DNA of 64,000 nt from Maratus speciosus (GCA_963932465.1 OZ010790.1:348217087-348281086); one strand, 5' to 3'; positions 1 through 11,241 are shown, counted from the first letter of the stretch. Program-made: numbers and translations. Notes: a model not told the origin generated them from the sequence alone.

Positions 1-30
1 AACGTATATTTATGTATGAGTTTTCAATTT

Positions 31-473
31 AAGTATTGCGCGGCAGCGCAACACTTATGTATTTCCAGTGACACTTCATAATGTTAAATTAACATGGAAA
101 AGCCTATGTAGCTCATAACTTTTTTGACTTTTCTTCCCACCTTTTTGTCCCTGATGCCACTCATTTTTTATTTTTTGCTAATTTTAATAATATTATGAAT
201 TTAAAGTCTGAAAACATTTGTCTGCCGTCAGGGTCAATACGAATGATAAAATGCATTTGCATGTAGGTGGATTATAATCCAGAAAGTAACCCAGCTTATG
301 TTTTATTTACATTACTCAAATATTTTTCTTAAAAATTCCAAATTTATCTTTTTTCATTGAGAATCAACGGACATTTTTCCTTTAAAAGCTAACTTTTTTT
401 CTTTATTGTTGCAAATAACTAAAAAAACGTGAAAAATGAAACTCAAACAGGTTTTCTTTAGTAATCATTTAGC
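31..473 (+). repeat. Dispersed repeat R1, copy a
   Basis: This copy starts with a short palindrome (ATTGCGCGGCAGCGCAA) and runs to the start of copy b, so a and b are head-to-tail. A third copy lies inverted at 8925-10274. Shared blocks include a stretch near 80-140, a TGACGT/CAGGGTC-like block near 225 and GATTATAATCCA near 269. There is no ORF. A terminal hairpin with no long inverted repeat recalls Helentron/HINE-type elements, but no CTRR end is present and the family assignment is only a guess. Confidence 0.7.
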
Positions 474-1115
474 AAGTATTGCGCGGCAGTGCAATATTTA
501 TTTAATTCCAGTGCCACTTCTCAATGTTAATTTAACATGGAAAAGCCCATGGAGCTCATAACGTTTTGAGTTTTTCTTCCCACCGCTTTCTCGCTGGTGC
601 CACAAATTTTTTATTCTTTGGTAATTATAATAGTATTATAAATTTAAAGTGTGAAAACGTTTGTCTGACGTCAGGGCCAAAACGGAATCGTCAAGCATTT
701 TGTTTCCCATTTTGACCAATGAGCGATTGTTGCCCACGCGGCGTGGCCAATCGTTTTCTTCCTACCGGCAATTAAATGGCGGCATGAGTCAGCCCGTATT
801 ATAGGAGCCTTAGATAAAATGCCTTTGTATATGGGTGGATTATAAACCAGAAAGTAACACAGGCTAGGTTTTATCTCCTTTATTCAAAGGTTTTTCTTAA
901 TAATTACAAAGTTCACTAATATTATTGAGAATCAATAAACATTTTACTAAAGAATTTAACATTGTTTGTTTATTGTTGCAAAATATTCAAATGCCGTGAT
1001 AAATTTGTGTTTACAGCAATTAATTTTCAGTTAAAAGATTTCCGCGTGAAAAGTGAAATTGAAATAATTGTTTTTAAGAATTAAAAGTGAGATGAATATG
1101 GCGTCATAGTAGAAA
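474..1115 (+). repeat. Dispersed repeat R1, copy b, first part
   Basis: The copy begins with the same terminal palindrome as copy a and matches copies a and c throughout, except for about 125 bases near 690-818 that are absent from both. The homology resumes at about 6420, on the other side of the LTR retrotransposon, so the retrotransposon landed within or beside this repeat. Non-coding. Confidence 0.7.
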
Positions 1116-1284
1116 TAAAAATGACATTTTCAAACATTTCTTAGTTATACATGAAACATTAATATGAGTAAATACAAAAATTAGGTGAATATGACGTCAA
1201 AAAATTGAAATGTATTTTACAAATACTGGTTTTTAAGCATGACTATCAGGTAGCCAAGATTAGCACGTAGTTCGATTACAAAGG
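1116..1284. other. Flank of LTR element with left target duplication
   Basis: AT-rich sequence with no ORF. It may be a part of R1 not shared with copy c. Bases 1280-1284 (AAAGG) are the left 5-bp target site duplication of the BEL/Pao element; the right copy is at 5801-5805. Confidence 0.6.
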
Positions 1285-1610
1285 TGTGGAGAATTATATG
1301 TTTTGACGCCAAATGGGCGATAAAGGGATGGCAATGGCCGTATTGTTTACTTAGGGTTACCCCTCCTGGGTTCATCGCTCGCGCTCACTCTGTTTGAGGT
1401 GTTGTTGTTGAAAGAATGTTTTTAAGAACAGTTTCGCTTTTATTGTAAATAAATGTATCATTATGTATTATAGCTGTAAATATGTGTCTTCCAATAAAAA
1501 GGAAGAGAAAAATGATATCCCGTCGAATAATTGAGTAAGTGCCAATTGATTTAATTTTCGATAGTGTTAGTTAATTTAAGAACTACACTGAACCAGAACC
1601 GGTCGCCACA
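1285..1610 (+). repeat. 5' LTR of BEL/Pao element
   Basis: The 326-bp LTR pairs with 5475-5800. It has terminal TG..CA and a 5-bp inverted end (TGTGG/CCACA). A candidate polyadenylation signal AATAAA lies near 1493, inside CCAATAAAAAGG. Confidence 0.95.
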
Positions 1611-1611
1611 C

Positions 1612-1629
1612 TGGTGCAAAGTCCGCGAA
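1612..1629 (+). promoter_or_regulatory. Primer binding site
   Basis: TGGTGCAAAGTCCGCG begins one base after the LTR end. A TGG start immediately downstream of the 5' LTR is the expected complement of a tRNA CCA end. The tRNA species was not identified. Confidence 0.65.
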
Positions 1630-1744
1630 TATAAATTGATAACTACGCTACTGGCATTTCATTAAACGGGTAAATTATTTAAAATTTCTCTTAAAATCTA
1701 AGATATATTGGAAGACATAATTCTTTGAATGAGTGAATATAAAG

Positions 1745-2607
1745 ATGAATCAAAGTGAAGTTTTAAAACGAAACATAGCAAAACGCGGATCAATTAGAAC
1801 CACAGTAACGAAATTAATAAAAAAAAAATTATAGTGAAATTAAAAAAGAAAGTGATTCCAAATCGGAAATAGTTGAGGACTCTTTAGCGGCATTACTTGA
1901 ACATAAATTATCATTAGAAAAATTGGATGAGTCAATTGAATCGGAAATTGAAACCAATAATTTAGAAACAGAAATAGAAACTTCAATAGAATATAAGGAA
2001 GCTATTGTGACTTGCAAATCTAGAGCCAGTAGATATTTGAAAAATTTAAACATAAATTCAACTATCGCGAGTGAACCAAAAGTAACTACGCACTCCATAT
2101 CAGACAGTCAATCAAAGTCGAATACGAAATTGCCGCGAATTTCTTTAAATAAATTTACAGGCGACATTTGAAAATTACAAGAATTTTGGCCTCAGTTTAA
2201 AGTTGCCATTCACGAAAATGAAGCTCTTCAGCAAATTGAAAAGTTTACTTACTTAAAATCTTTAATTTCTGATTCAGCAGCTGCCGCTATTAATGGGCTT
2301 CTATTAACAAGTGAAAATTATGTAACGGCAATAAATGTATTAAAGGATCGTTTTGGGAAAAGAGATGTTTTAATTTCCGAGCGCACTAACAAACTATTAA
2401 ACTTAGAAGCAGTACGAAGAACAAATGACATACATTCTTTGAGAAAATTATACGATCAGATAACAATACAAATACGATGTCTCGAAGCGCTTGATGTGAA
2501 GTCAGACCAATATTGTTGCTTATTATTACCCATTATTTATAAATGTATACCGAATGATCTCGTATTACAATTTTCCAGAGAACAATGCGATAAAAAATGT
2601 TTGTGTA
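1745..2607 (+). pseudogene. BEL/Pao gag, N-terminal part, disrupted
   Basis: Gag forms the particle that carries the element RNA. The likely start is ATG 1745: the following residues include the Arg-Gly / Thr-rich opening typical of BEL gag. The frame breaks in an A-run near 1820. From 1923 a second frame continues through an acidic stretch to a conserved Phe-Thr-Gly-Asp segment, then meets TGA at 2169-2171 where the family has Trp. The same frame reads on past the stop through helical DUF1759-like sequence (Phe-Trp-Pro-Gln-Phe near 2184) to the SINE insertion near 2610. Lesions seen: one frameshift, one nonsense codon and one insertion. Confidence 0.85.
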
Positions 2608-2609
2608 AA

Positions 2610-2914
2610 TGATTTATTGTTGTAGGTATATATAAATATTTTACAGACATACATACAATAAATACAATAAACCCAACTGGAGTGAAAAATTAGCCAGAGC
2701 CAGGAACCGAACCCTAGACCACTGCATTCCAGGCAGTGGTCCCGGGTTCGATTCCTGGCTCTGGCTAATTTTTCACTCCAGTTGGGTTTATTGTATTTAT
2801 TGTATGTATGTCTGTAAAATATTTATATATACCTTTAACTGTTGAATGCAGGCGGTATTTATATGTGAATGTGTGTTTTAATGTATATTGCAGTATGTGT
2901 GATTTATTGTTGTA
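2610..2914 (+). mobile_element. Mirror-image tRNA-derived SINE inserted in gag
   Basis: A 15-bp target duplication, TGATTTATTGTTGTA, lies at 2610-2624 and 2900-2914. Such a long duplication is typical of LINE-mobilised SINEs. The core (2624-2834) is a near-perfect palindrome centred near 2729. The right half reads as a tRNA 3' half: an anticodon arm at about 2721-2736 with a 7-base loop ATTCCAG (anticodon UCC, glycine-like), a T-arm at 2743-2759 and a perfect RNA polymerase III B box (GGTTCGATTCC, 2745-2755). The left half is the inverse of that same 3' half plus the SINE body. About 65 non-palindromic bases (2835-2899) form the tail. Confidence 0.9.
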
Positions 2915-3356
2915 ATTGAAACAGGAAATAGAAGCGCGAGACAAAACTATTAATGTTACTTCTATCAGTTTTGAAAATACTAAGTCCCATGAAAATAAAT
3001 TTAGACAAAATTCTTCCGAACACTTTCACCAAGAAAAAATAAAAAATCCTTCAGCATTCACATTAACTACAATTACTGAAAACCTTTGCCCATTTTGCTC
3101 TCAAAAACATGAGGCAATTTCGTGTCATTTAAATTTGGAACAACGAAAAGAATCTTTATTAAAACAAGCAAAATGTTTTGAATGCTACCGGAAATTCCGT
3201 AAGAAGCAATATTGCAGAAATATTGAAATTCATTGCACACTTTGTTTTTCGAGAACGCATCAAAATTCTCTTTGTAACAAAAAACAAAAAGAAAGATCAT
3301 CGAATGAAAATAAAATTGACCTTCTTTCGACTGAGCGTGAACCGGGGGAAAGGTAA
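2915..3356 (+). pseudogene. BEL/Pao gag C-terminal part with zinc knuckles
   Basis: Gag continues after the SINE. The frame from 2916 shows Cys/His clusters at roughly residues 58-70 (Cys-X2-Cys-X3-His-X4-Cys) and 87-122, the zinc-binding motifs of BEL-type gag that bind element RNA. The true reading continued from 2607 before the SINE arrived, so the ATG at 2916 is not a native start. The ORF closes at 3356. Confidence 0.8.
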
Positions 3357-3424
3357 ATACGTATGAAAAAATAACAGTTTCGTCACTTTGTTGTAATCCA
3401 GATGAATATATTTATTTTCAATCG

Positions 3425-3709
3425 TTGAAAGGAATTATGATTGGAAAGAACCAAAATATTAATGTTCGAATATTATTAGATAGCGCCTCGCAGCGAACAT
3501 TTATCGGGAAGAACTTATCTAATCGTTTAAATTTAGAGGTGACAGGGCAAGAATCATTAAAAATTCATACCTTCGCTGGAAAGAAACCTATTGTTGATAA
3601 TCATAATAGAGTAAAGATTTTCCTAAAAGACAATAATTCGGACAATATGTCTGGAAGCGTTAGAAACGGAGAGAATCTGTTACGATATAATACGAGCGCC
3701 AAGTTCTGA
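3425..3709 (+). pseudogene. BEL/Pao aspartic protease fragment
   Basis: This 94-residue frame matches the retropepsin-like domain (DUF1758) of BEL/Pao pol. The Leu-Leu-Asp-Ser-Ala-Ser-Gln-Arg-Thr-Phe-Ile segment at residues 17-27 holds the catalytic Asp, with Ser-Ala-Ser where many relatives have Ser-Gly-Ser. The protease would cut the polyprotein into mature parts. The frame stops at 3709 and the next domain lies in another frame, so it is not a working polyprotein. Confidence 0.75.
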
Positions 3710-3731
3710 GTTATATAAAAAAAATTAAAAT

Positions 3732-4748
3732 ATGGGTATAGAGTTATCAGACGTTTCTAATGAATTAGATGATAGTGATAATGAAATAGATTTGTTGATT
3801 GGGAGCGATTACTATTGTTCAATTATGACAGGAAAATATAAACGCATTTCACCAACTCTTGTTCTGAATGAAACTAAATTAGGTTGGACACTTCACGGCA
3901 AATTCTCAGAAGAAGTTAATGTAGATAATTTAGTGGGTGCAATGTACATATCTATTTGGGATAATAACAAGGATGATAAAATGTCAGCTCAGCTTGAAAC
4001 TGTAGAAGGGTTGGGGATTCAAGAAGATAATACGAACAAATGTAAAGATATCATTAATGAATATAATAATTTTATAGTAGTAGAAATTGTTGAACCCCAG
4101 GAAATAAATTCGACCAATGGTAATTTGGCATACTACTTACCCCATCACCCTGTTATTGAAACGGAGAAACAAACTTTAATAAATCCGATGAACTGGCGAC
4201 ATTGTACCGGTAGCTCAAATCCTGCTGACCGACTTACGAGAGGAGTCTCACTTTTCGACCTCGAGAGCGGCTTTAAGGCTGCTGATAAAGAAGTGCAACA
4301 ATTTGAAAAATTCATTAAAGATCAAGAACTTCAGGATTTTATATCAAATAAAGGTGTGACATGGAAATTTATCGTCGAGCGTGCCCCATGGTGGGGAGGG
4401 TATTACGAAAGGCCCGTAAAAAGTGTAAAAGAACCCCTAAGGAAAATTTTAAGAAAAACTCTCATCACATTTGAAGAATTGGCAACAATCTTGACAGAAA
4501 TAGAAGCCATAATAAATATGAGACCACTAACCAGTCATTTCGGCGAGCCAGAGCCACTTTTACCGGCTCATTTCCCTCAACTAGGAAGAGAAAACATTAG
4601 TTTTGCTCTACGTTTTGCTGAATTTGAAAATAAATTTTCTTCCAAAGAAACTTTGTTAAGGAAAGAACGATATCAAAGTAAATTGTCGAAACAACTGTGG
4701 ATTAAATGGACGGAACAATACTTATTGAATTTAAGTTCAGTTCATTAA
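3732..4748 (+). pseudogene. BEL/Pao pol remnant: pre-RT joined to integrase
   Basis: The 338-residue frame starts with the segment that lies between protease and RT (Asp-Leu-Leu-Ile-Gly-Ser-Asp-Tyr-Tyr, and Leu-Gly-Trp-Thr-Leu-His-Gly near residue 55). After about residue 150 it jumps to the end of RNase H (Asn-Pro-Ala-Asp-Arg-Leu-Thr-Arg-Gly, about 163-171) and then to the integrase C-terminal half (Trp-Lys-Phe-Ile, Trp-Trp-Gly-Gly-Tyr-Tyr-Glu near 210-227). The RT with its Tyr-X-Asp-Asp motif, the integrase HHCC finger and the first two catalytic Asp residues are missing. The third catalytic residue (the Glu after Gly-Gly-Tyr-Tyr) remains. At least two internal deletions have occurred and the element cannot encode its own enzymes. 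Confidence 0.85.
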
Positions 4749-4751
4749 TTT

Positions 4752-4960
4752 AAAACTCTGAAAGACACAAAAACTTAAAAATTGGCGACGTTGTTTTAGT
4801 AGATGATAGCGCTAAATCTAAACTGTTGTGGGACTTAGGAATAGTTAAGGAAGTCATTATTGTCAGAGATAAACTTATTCGTGCTTGCATAATAAAAACT
4901 GCTAAAAGACTGCTGAGAAAACCAATACAACTTTTGTATCCTTTTGAACTAGATATCTGA
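4752..4960 (+). pseudogene. BEL/Pao pol C-terminus (DUF5641-like), frame-shifted
   Basis: A frame different from the preceding pol remnant encodes Ile-Gly-Asp-Val-Val-Leu-Val-Asp-Asp from about 4781, then Leu-Trp-Asp-Leu-Gly-Ile-Val, and ends in Tyr-Pro-Phe-Glu-Leu-Asp-Ile followed by TGA (4958-4960). This is the conserved tail of BEL integrases. A frameshift near 4740-4775 separates it from the upstream frame. Confidence 0.75.
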
Positions 4961-5464
4961 ATGATAAGTGATTTCAGTACTTCATTTGAAATTTATTTTT
5001 TCTACTAGTGTTTGAATATCAAAGTGTGTTTGTTTTATAAATTCATAGTTGGAAATATTTTGTGTGTGTGTGTGTTTTGCAATTTGTTGTTTATTTAGTA
5101 AAATTGTTTCATTTTATGCATAATTGTACTTTAATTCAAATTGAAAAGATAATTGAATTAATAATGGTATTTAATTTGCTTATATTATATATATATATAT
5201 ATATATATATTCAGTTAACCTTATTCAGGTAAAATATCTGGCCAGATATGTTCATGTAGCTACATGTTATAATGTTATAAGAGTGTCATTTTAAAAAAAA
5301 AATTATATTGATCATGACTTTATTATTTTATGTTTAATTCTTTATACTTCAACACCTGTAGATTGAAAATTTTCTATTTTATCATTTGAGGTGTGATTTA
5401 AGGTCAAGTTTATTATAAGAATTTGTTTATGTTGATTTATCATTATGTACTCTCATGAGTCCAG
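4961..5464 (+). other. BEL/Pao 3' untranslated region
   Basis: AT-rich sequence between the pol stop and the polypurine tract, with a GT run near 5060 and an (AT)n run near 5187-5210. No ORF. Confidence 0.6.
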
Positions 5465-5474
5465 GTGGGGAGTG
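5465..5474 (+). promoter_or_regulatory. Polypurine tract
   Basis: The purine-rich sequence GTGGGGAGTG abuts the 3' LTR, the expected position of the plus-strand primer. Confidence 0.65.
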
Positions 5475-5800
5475 TGTGGAGAATTATATGTTTTGACGCC
5501 AAATGGGCGATAAAGGGATGGCAACGGCTCTATTATTTACTTAGGGTTACTCCTCCTGGGCTCATCGCTCGCGCTCACTCTGTTTGAGGTGGTGTTGTTG
5601 AAAGAATGTTTTTAAGAACAGTTTCGCTTTTATTGTAAATAAATGTATCATAATGTATTATAGCTGTAAATATGTGTCTTCCAATAAAAAGGAAGAGAAA
5701 AATGATATCCCGTCGAATAATTGAATAAGTGCCAATTGATTTACTTTTAGATAGTGTTAGTTAATTTAAGAAATCCACTGAACCAGAACCGGTCACCACA
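5475..5800 (+). repeat. 3' LTR of BEL/Pao element
   Basis: The same 326-bp length as the 5' LTR, with about 14 base differences and no indels. Followed directly by the right AAAGG target duplication (5801-5805). Confidence 0.95.
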
Positions 5801-5805
5801 AAAGG

Positions 5806-6419
5806 TCTTAACTTTGAAATTTATTTATGCTTTCTTTTATTTATTTATTGATGAAGTTTTAATTTCGATGAATATTAGTTGAAAAAAAGTTCTGAACAGT
5901 TTCTATTAGTTTAACACGGTTTAAAAATTGAAATCGTCCGACGTTTAGAAGTTAATGAATTTTCAAATAAGTGAAATTTATTTTGTAGGTTACATCGTCA
6001 ACATGACGTCAGCGTTACACACGGACATTTTTTGGCTATATTTTATATATATTGTTCATAGGCAATTTCTTTTTGTACAAAAATAAATAAAAACAATTAT
6101 TTATAAATTTTAAAAAGACGTTATGGCACTTTTTTATCTAAAAATTTTCCTCTAGGTCTTTTGTCACAGAAACGGCTGGTATTGCCGCAAAATAAGTACC
6201 CAAGTTAAACTTAAGTAACAATTTACTCTTGCTTTCACACCGTCCGCTGCGAAGACATAGGGTAAAAAAAAAAAGTAAGTAAATTATTTTTTTAATGTTT
6301 TACTGTATAACAGCTATGCTGTTATTAAATGTTAGCAGTAAAAATTTAACACTATTTTTGCATTAATAGCGTTCACGAATGGAAAACGGAGTAACTAAAT
6401 TTAAGTAAAATTTGATTTT
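5806..6419. other. AT-rich sequence without genes
   Basis: No ORF or RNA gene seen. It contains TGACGTCA-like sites near 6004 and an A-run near 6265. It may be part of R1 not shared by copy c. Confidence 0.5.
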
Positions 6420-7335
6420 TTATGCTCAGATTGGAAGTTTTAGTCCATACTACGACAACCTGTATTACTGCTTTGATGAAACATTTTGGATTAATCATTG
6501 ATAAATTATACCGCAAATTGCGATTCGATAATCATACCCTAATGATTTTACATTCCGTTAATTTTGAATGAGTTCGTCTGAATGCAGTTGTTATTAAAAA
6601 ACTTAACATATTAAACAAAAACATAATTTTCGGAAAAAATTAAAAAAAGAAAACAATTTATTTTCTACATTGATTAAGCCCGAGAAGGGGAAGATATCAG
6701 TTATTATAAAACTTAACATATTGAAGAAAAACATAATTTGCCGAACAAATTAAAAAAGAAAACAATTTATTTCCTACATTGTTTAAGCCCAAGAAAGGAC
6801 AAATATTAAGATATTTCATCCAGTTAGCTCTACATTTAATGTTGAATTTTTGTAACAAATAAGTTAAATCAATTGAACATTAAAAAATAAAAATAAAATT
6901 CAAACAATATGATACTTTAAACATCATGAAAACTTAGATTCCGTTCAAATGAAATCCAAATAAATCTTAGACTTTTTCCATTTTTAAGTTGAAAATATTT
7001 GTATTGCAGATTATGTTTTATGTTTATGATGGTTGTACATCATAAAATGGTACGACAAGTTAAAAATACAAACCTTTAAAAAAGTCTAAGATTTATTTCG
7101 ATTTCATTTGAACGGAATCTAAGTTTTTATGGTGTTTAAAGTATCATATTGTTTGAATTTTATTTTTATTTTTTAATGTTCAATTGGTTTAACTTATTTG
7201 TTACTAATATTTAACTTCAAATGTAGAGCTAACTGAATGAAATATCTTAATATTTGTCGCTTCTCGGGCTTAAATAATGTAGGAAATAAATTGTCTTCTT
7301 TGTTAATTTGTTCTGCAAATTATGTTTTTCTTTAA
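6420..7335 (+). repeat. R1 copy b, second part, with a foldback module
   Basis: The section 6440-6610 (CTACGACAACCTGTATTACTG near 6450) matches the inverse of 9540-9710. It is followed by a long inverted repeat: left arm about 6711-6975, right arm about 7079-7335, with about 105 bases between. The first 100 bases of the left arm are also duplicated directly at about 6600-6700. No coding capacity. Confidence 0.75.
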
Positions 7336-8797
7336 TTCAGTTTGAAATATAAATCTTCTGGCAACAAACTTGCATAGCAGCTAAATTTTAAAGCAGTTAG
7401 ATTTTAAATTAATAAGCAGATAGCTTTTAAATTACATTGTTTGTATCTCATTGTAACGTAATGCATTTTTTCCAAAAGAACAATAATAATTTTTATTTCG
7501 AATATATATGATGGAGTTCTGCATCTATATTTTCAAAATTCTGAAGCAGAATTGTTAGAAATTTTTTTGTTTAAATTTTCATGACATATAAAATCTGTCA
7601 CGTAAATTAGAGGGTGATTTTTTTAAAGATTCTGCATCAGTGTTTGAAATTCAAAATTTCAGCTAATGCATTCAAACGAAGTTACATTTTAATGTTTAAT
7701 GTGTTACATTATGCTAGAAATTAACTGTCTATAAACTGAATGAGAATTTTAATAGTGTGAAATAATTTTTTGAAGTTAAGAATACTTACAAAAATGAGTT
7801 TCCTACTAGATAGACACAGAAATACCTTTTTTATGATATGCCACCGTGCGTGAAAGTACGTGCATTTAAGTATATACATCTTTACTAAAACTAGGAAAAT
7901 ACTAATATGTATTTTTATGGGATATATATTTTTCTACAATTCATTACAAACGCGAAAGCAAAAAGTGCGGTACTAAGTAGCTTTTTGCAAGCAAATTATC
8001 AATATAACTTAAACAAACAAACAAAAAAAAACATTCAACTTTTTACCAGACACACACATTTTAATCAAAATATATCGATTATTCATATCTTTTGATCAAC
8101 TAAACAATGAAAGGATAATATATGCAACACTCTCAATAATCAAGAAGAATTGAAACGAAAACAAAAAATAATTTTATACAACTACGTAAAAAAACCGTTA
8201 ATTTTATGTCAGAAAAATATGATTGAGGATATAGTTACTAATGATATGTTGTATATTGGGACATGTTGTGTTATTTTTAATTAGCCCTGTACATGTTTTC
8301 GAATACATTTTTAGTAAAACACAACACATCACATCTCATGCACACACATATCCTTGCATGTCGAGAGATTTCAAATAAAGGAATGACATTGCAAATGCAA
8401 ACGTAAATTTTTGCTATGCAGGAAAAAGCATTTAAATTACATCCATTTTTTATTGATACGTTTTATAACACAGTGTTTGTCACATTTTTTTTTCCAGAAG
8501 ATGTTTTTTCACTTGCATAGTCGTTCTGATTAATGACAATCAGTAAAATTCAATTGGAATCCGAATTTAGAAAAAAAAACGAGTTCCTATGAGATCACGA
8601 AATCTTTATTAATAAATAACTAATAAATAAATAATAATTAATAACATATATGTCAGAATTTTATAAAAAAATGTCTTACTTACAAAAATTAAAATAATTA
8701 ATAATTATAAGCCTACAAATAATACGGATATTTCATTAAAATATTTCAGCAAAGTACGATATTTTAATCCTTAAATAATTTGCAATAAATATGTGTA
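7336..8797. other. AT-rich sequence without genes
   Basis: I see no supported gene. Short ORFs here are low-complexity. Target TA 8796-8797 belongs to the next element. Confidence 0.5.
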
Positions 8798-8924
8798 CAA
8801 TAAACCCTCGATTTAACGGACTAATTGGGACTAAGATGTGTCCGTTAAATCGAAAGTCCGTTAAATCGCAAAGTACTATTTATAATATTATTTTGTTATA
8901 ATTATAGTACATATATATATATTA

Positions 8925-10274
8925 AAGAAAAACCTAATTTGGAGAACAAATTAAAAAAAAAAAAAATTATTTCCTAAATCATTTAAGCCCGAGAAGGGGC
9001 AGATATTAAGATATCTCATTCAATTCGTTCTACATTTAATCTTAAATTTTTATAACAAATAAGCTAAACCAATTGAACATTAAAAAATAAAAATGAAATT
9101 CATACAATATAATGCTTTAAACACCTATATACTTAGATTCCGTTCAAATGAAATTGAAATAAATCGTAGACTTATTTTAAAGTTTTTAATTTGAGTTTTG
9201 AATACCTTATCATATTATGTACAATCGTCATAAACATAATGCAAAATCTGCAATACAAATATTTACAACTTAAAAATGGAAAAAGTCTAAGATTTATTTC
9301 AATTTCATTTGAACGGAATCTAAGTATATAGGTGTTTAAAGCATTATATTGTATGAATTTCATTTTTAATTTTTAATGTTCAATTGGTTTAGCTTCTTTG
9401 TTAAAAAAATTTAACATTAAATGTAGAACGAATTGAATGAAATATCTTAATATCTGCCCCTTCTCGGGCTTAAATAATTTAGGAAATAAATTTTGTTTTT
9501 TTTTAATTTGTTCTCCAAATTAGGTTTTTGTTTAATATGTCAAGTTTTTTAATAACTACTGCATTCAGACAAACACATTTCAAAATTAATGGAGGGTATC
9601 ATCATCAGGCTTTGATATGTGCGATATCGCATCACAATTTGTGATGCAATTTACCTATGTATAATTCAAAATGTTTCACCAGTGCAGTAATGCAGGTTGT
9701 TGTAGTTTGGTCAAAAAAGTACAATTTGAACTTAAGAAATCATTTTTCCCTACTATGACGTCATATTAATCTTCTTTTTAATTCTTAAAAAAAAAAAAAA
9801 AAAAAACTATTTTAGTTTCTTCAGTTTCATGTTCCACGTGAAAATCATTCAACTAAAAATAGGCAAATTATTATTACGGCTTTTGAATTATTTACAACAA
9901 TGAAGGAAAAATGTTAAATTTTATTAGAAAATGTCCGTTGATTCTCAATGAAAAAAGCGAAATTTTGAATTATTAAGAAAAATATTTGAATAATGTAAAT
10001 AAAAATTAGCCCATGTTACTCTCTAGATTATAATCCACCTATATGCAAAGGCATTTTATGATCCGTTTTGATCCTGACGTCTGGCAAATGTTTTTACACT
10101 TTGAATTTATAATATTATTAGAATTAGCAAAGAATTAAAAATGTGTGGCATCAGGGACAAAAAGGTGGGTAGAAAAAATGAAAAAGTTATGATCTCCATA
10201 GGCTTTTCTATGTTAAATTAACATTGAGAAGTGACACTGGAAATGAATAGGTATTGCGCTGCCGCGCAATACTT
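8925..10274 (-). repeat. R1 copy c, inverted, with foldback module
   Basis: Minus-strand copy of R1. Its terminal palindrome (ATTGCGCTGCCGCGCAAT) lies at about 10254-10271. The foldback module is at 8925-9540 (arms about 8925-9185 and 9285-9540). Relative to copy b, the loop of the module is in the same sense as the whole copy, so the module belonged to R1 before it spread. It lies within the pogo-like element. Confidence 0.8.
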
Positions 10275-10314
10275 AAATTATTACGTACTTGTAATTACAT
10301 ATATTATTACAGTG

Positions 10315-10456
10315 CAAATTACATATATATATATATATAATATATATACAATATATACAGTGTATATACATGTATTGTATATATACAATATATGTATATA
10401 CATAAATATATATTGTATATACATATATACTACTGTATATGTATATATATATGAAC
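10315..10456. repeat. AT-rich cryptic microsatellite
   Basis: Alternating TA with interspersed CA/TG (TGTATATACATGTATTGTAT and similar) beside the R1 terminus. The ORFs on both strands here are low-complexity Tyr/Ile runs and not genes. Confidence 0.85.
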
Positions 10457-11241
10457 ACAATACATTACTTTTTATAATACAATATTGGTAATGAAATACA
10501 AACGAATTAACATATATGCAACTTTTATGGGAATGAAACACTTTTTACACAGAAATAATAATTAATAAACAAGCAATAAACAAATGGCTTGCGCATGCTT
10601 AGAACGAAAACCACGCTGCAGTGAGAATCAAAGCGCGCGCTTTCGGCCTTTCGTGTTCTTTCCCTTTTTTTAAGGTTTCGTTCATTTGATCACGAGACAT
10701 TGTGTCGCCACAGATATAATAAATATTTTTTTATTTTACCGAGAAATCGCTTTTAAAAATAGTAAAAAGAAATTCTTTGTCGTTGTTCATTGCTTGATTT
10801 TTTACATATAAAAGCTTAAAAGAGGGTTGCGTGCTCAAGTAGGGGAGGGGGAGGAGGGCAGTAATACTTTTTTTTTCGAAGCGTGTTTCATCGTTTTAGA
10901 AGCTGTTTTATCATGGAGGCTTCCAGTAAATAATAGTGATAAATAAATATTTGACATTTGACAAATATAAAAATTTGAAATACGGGCGTTGACTTTCAGG
11001 TTAGAGAGAGGGGAATAATTTCAAATTAATGATTTTGATTTGTTAATTTAAGGATAAAGTGTTTTAAAAGGGATATTAAACGAAACCCTCTGTGCGATCT
11101 GCGAATCACACTTACCCACTTGTTTTACTTTAATTTTTGTTTAATTTTTAATTTTTAATTTTTTTTCTTTTTTTTTTTTAATTAGTCCGTTGAATCCGAA
11201 GTCCGTTGAATCCAGGTCCGTTAAATCGAGGGTTTACTGTA

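Larger units (their letters stand above)
1285..5800 (+). mobile_element. BEL/Pao LTR retrotransposon, internally deleted
   Basis: This is a 4516-bp element bounded by two 326-bp LTRs that start TGTGG and end CCACA, flanked by perfect AAAGG duplications. The internal part carries gag, zinc-knuckle, protease, integrase and C-terminal segments in BEL/Pao order. The reverse transcriptase and most of RNase H are missing, gag has frameshift and stop mutations, and a SINE interrupts gag. It is therefore a dead copy that could move only with help in trans. LTR divergence counted by eye is about 14 of 326 positions (about 4%), so insertion is not very recent. Confidence 0.95.
8798..11239. mobile_element. 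pogo/Tigger-like TA element, non-autonomous
   Basis: Terminal inverted repeats of about 24 bp begin CARTAAACCCTCGATTTAAC, and each end is followed by more copies of a (T/A)TTNAACGGAC-like motif (near 8843 and 8862; and 11185, 11202 and 11215). TA dinucleotides at 8796-8797 and 11240-11241 are the target duplication. The end sequence and TA target fit the pogo branch of Tc1/mariner. No transposase ORF remains. Much of the interior is R1 copy c, which looks inserted. Confidence 0.85.

Noticed and set aside
2700..2765. A functional tRNA gene
   Set aside because: Only a 3' tRNA half is present; the 5' side is its inverted copy, so D-arm and acceptor pairing cannot form normally.
10231..10541. 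Overlapping ORFs on both strands rich in Tyr and Ile
   Set aside because: Translation of an AT-rich microsatellite.
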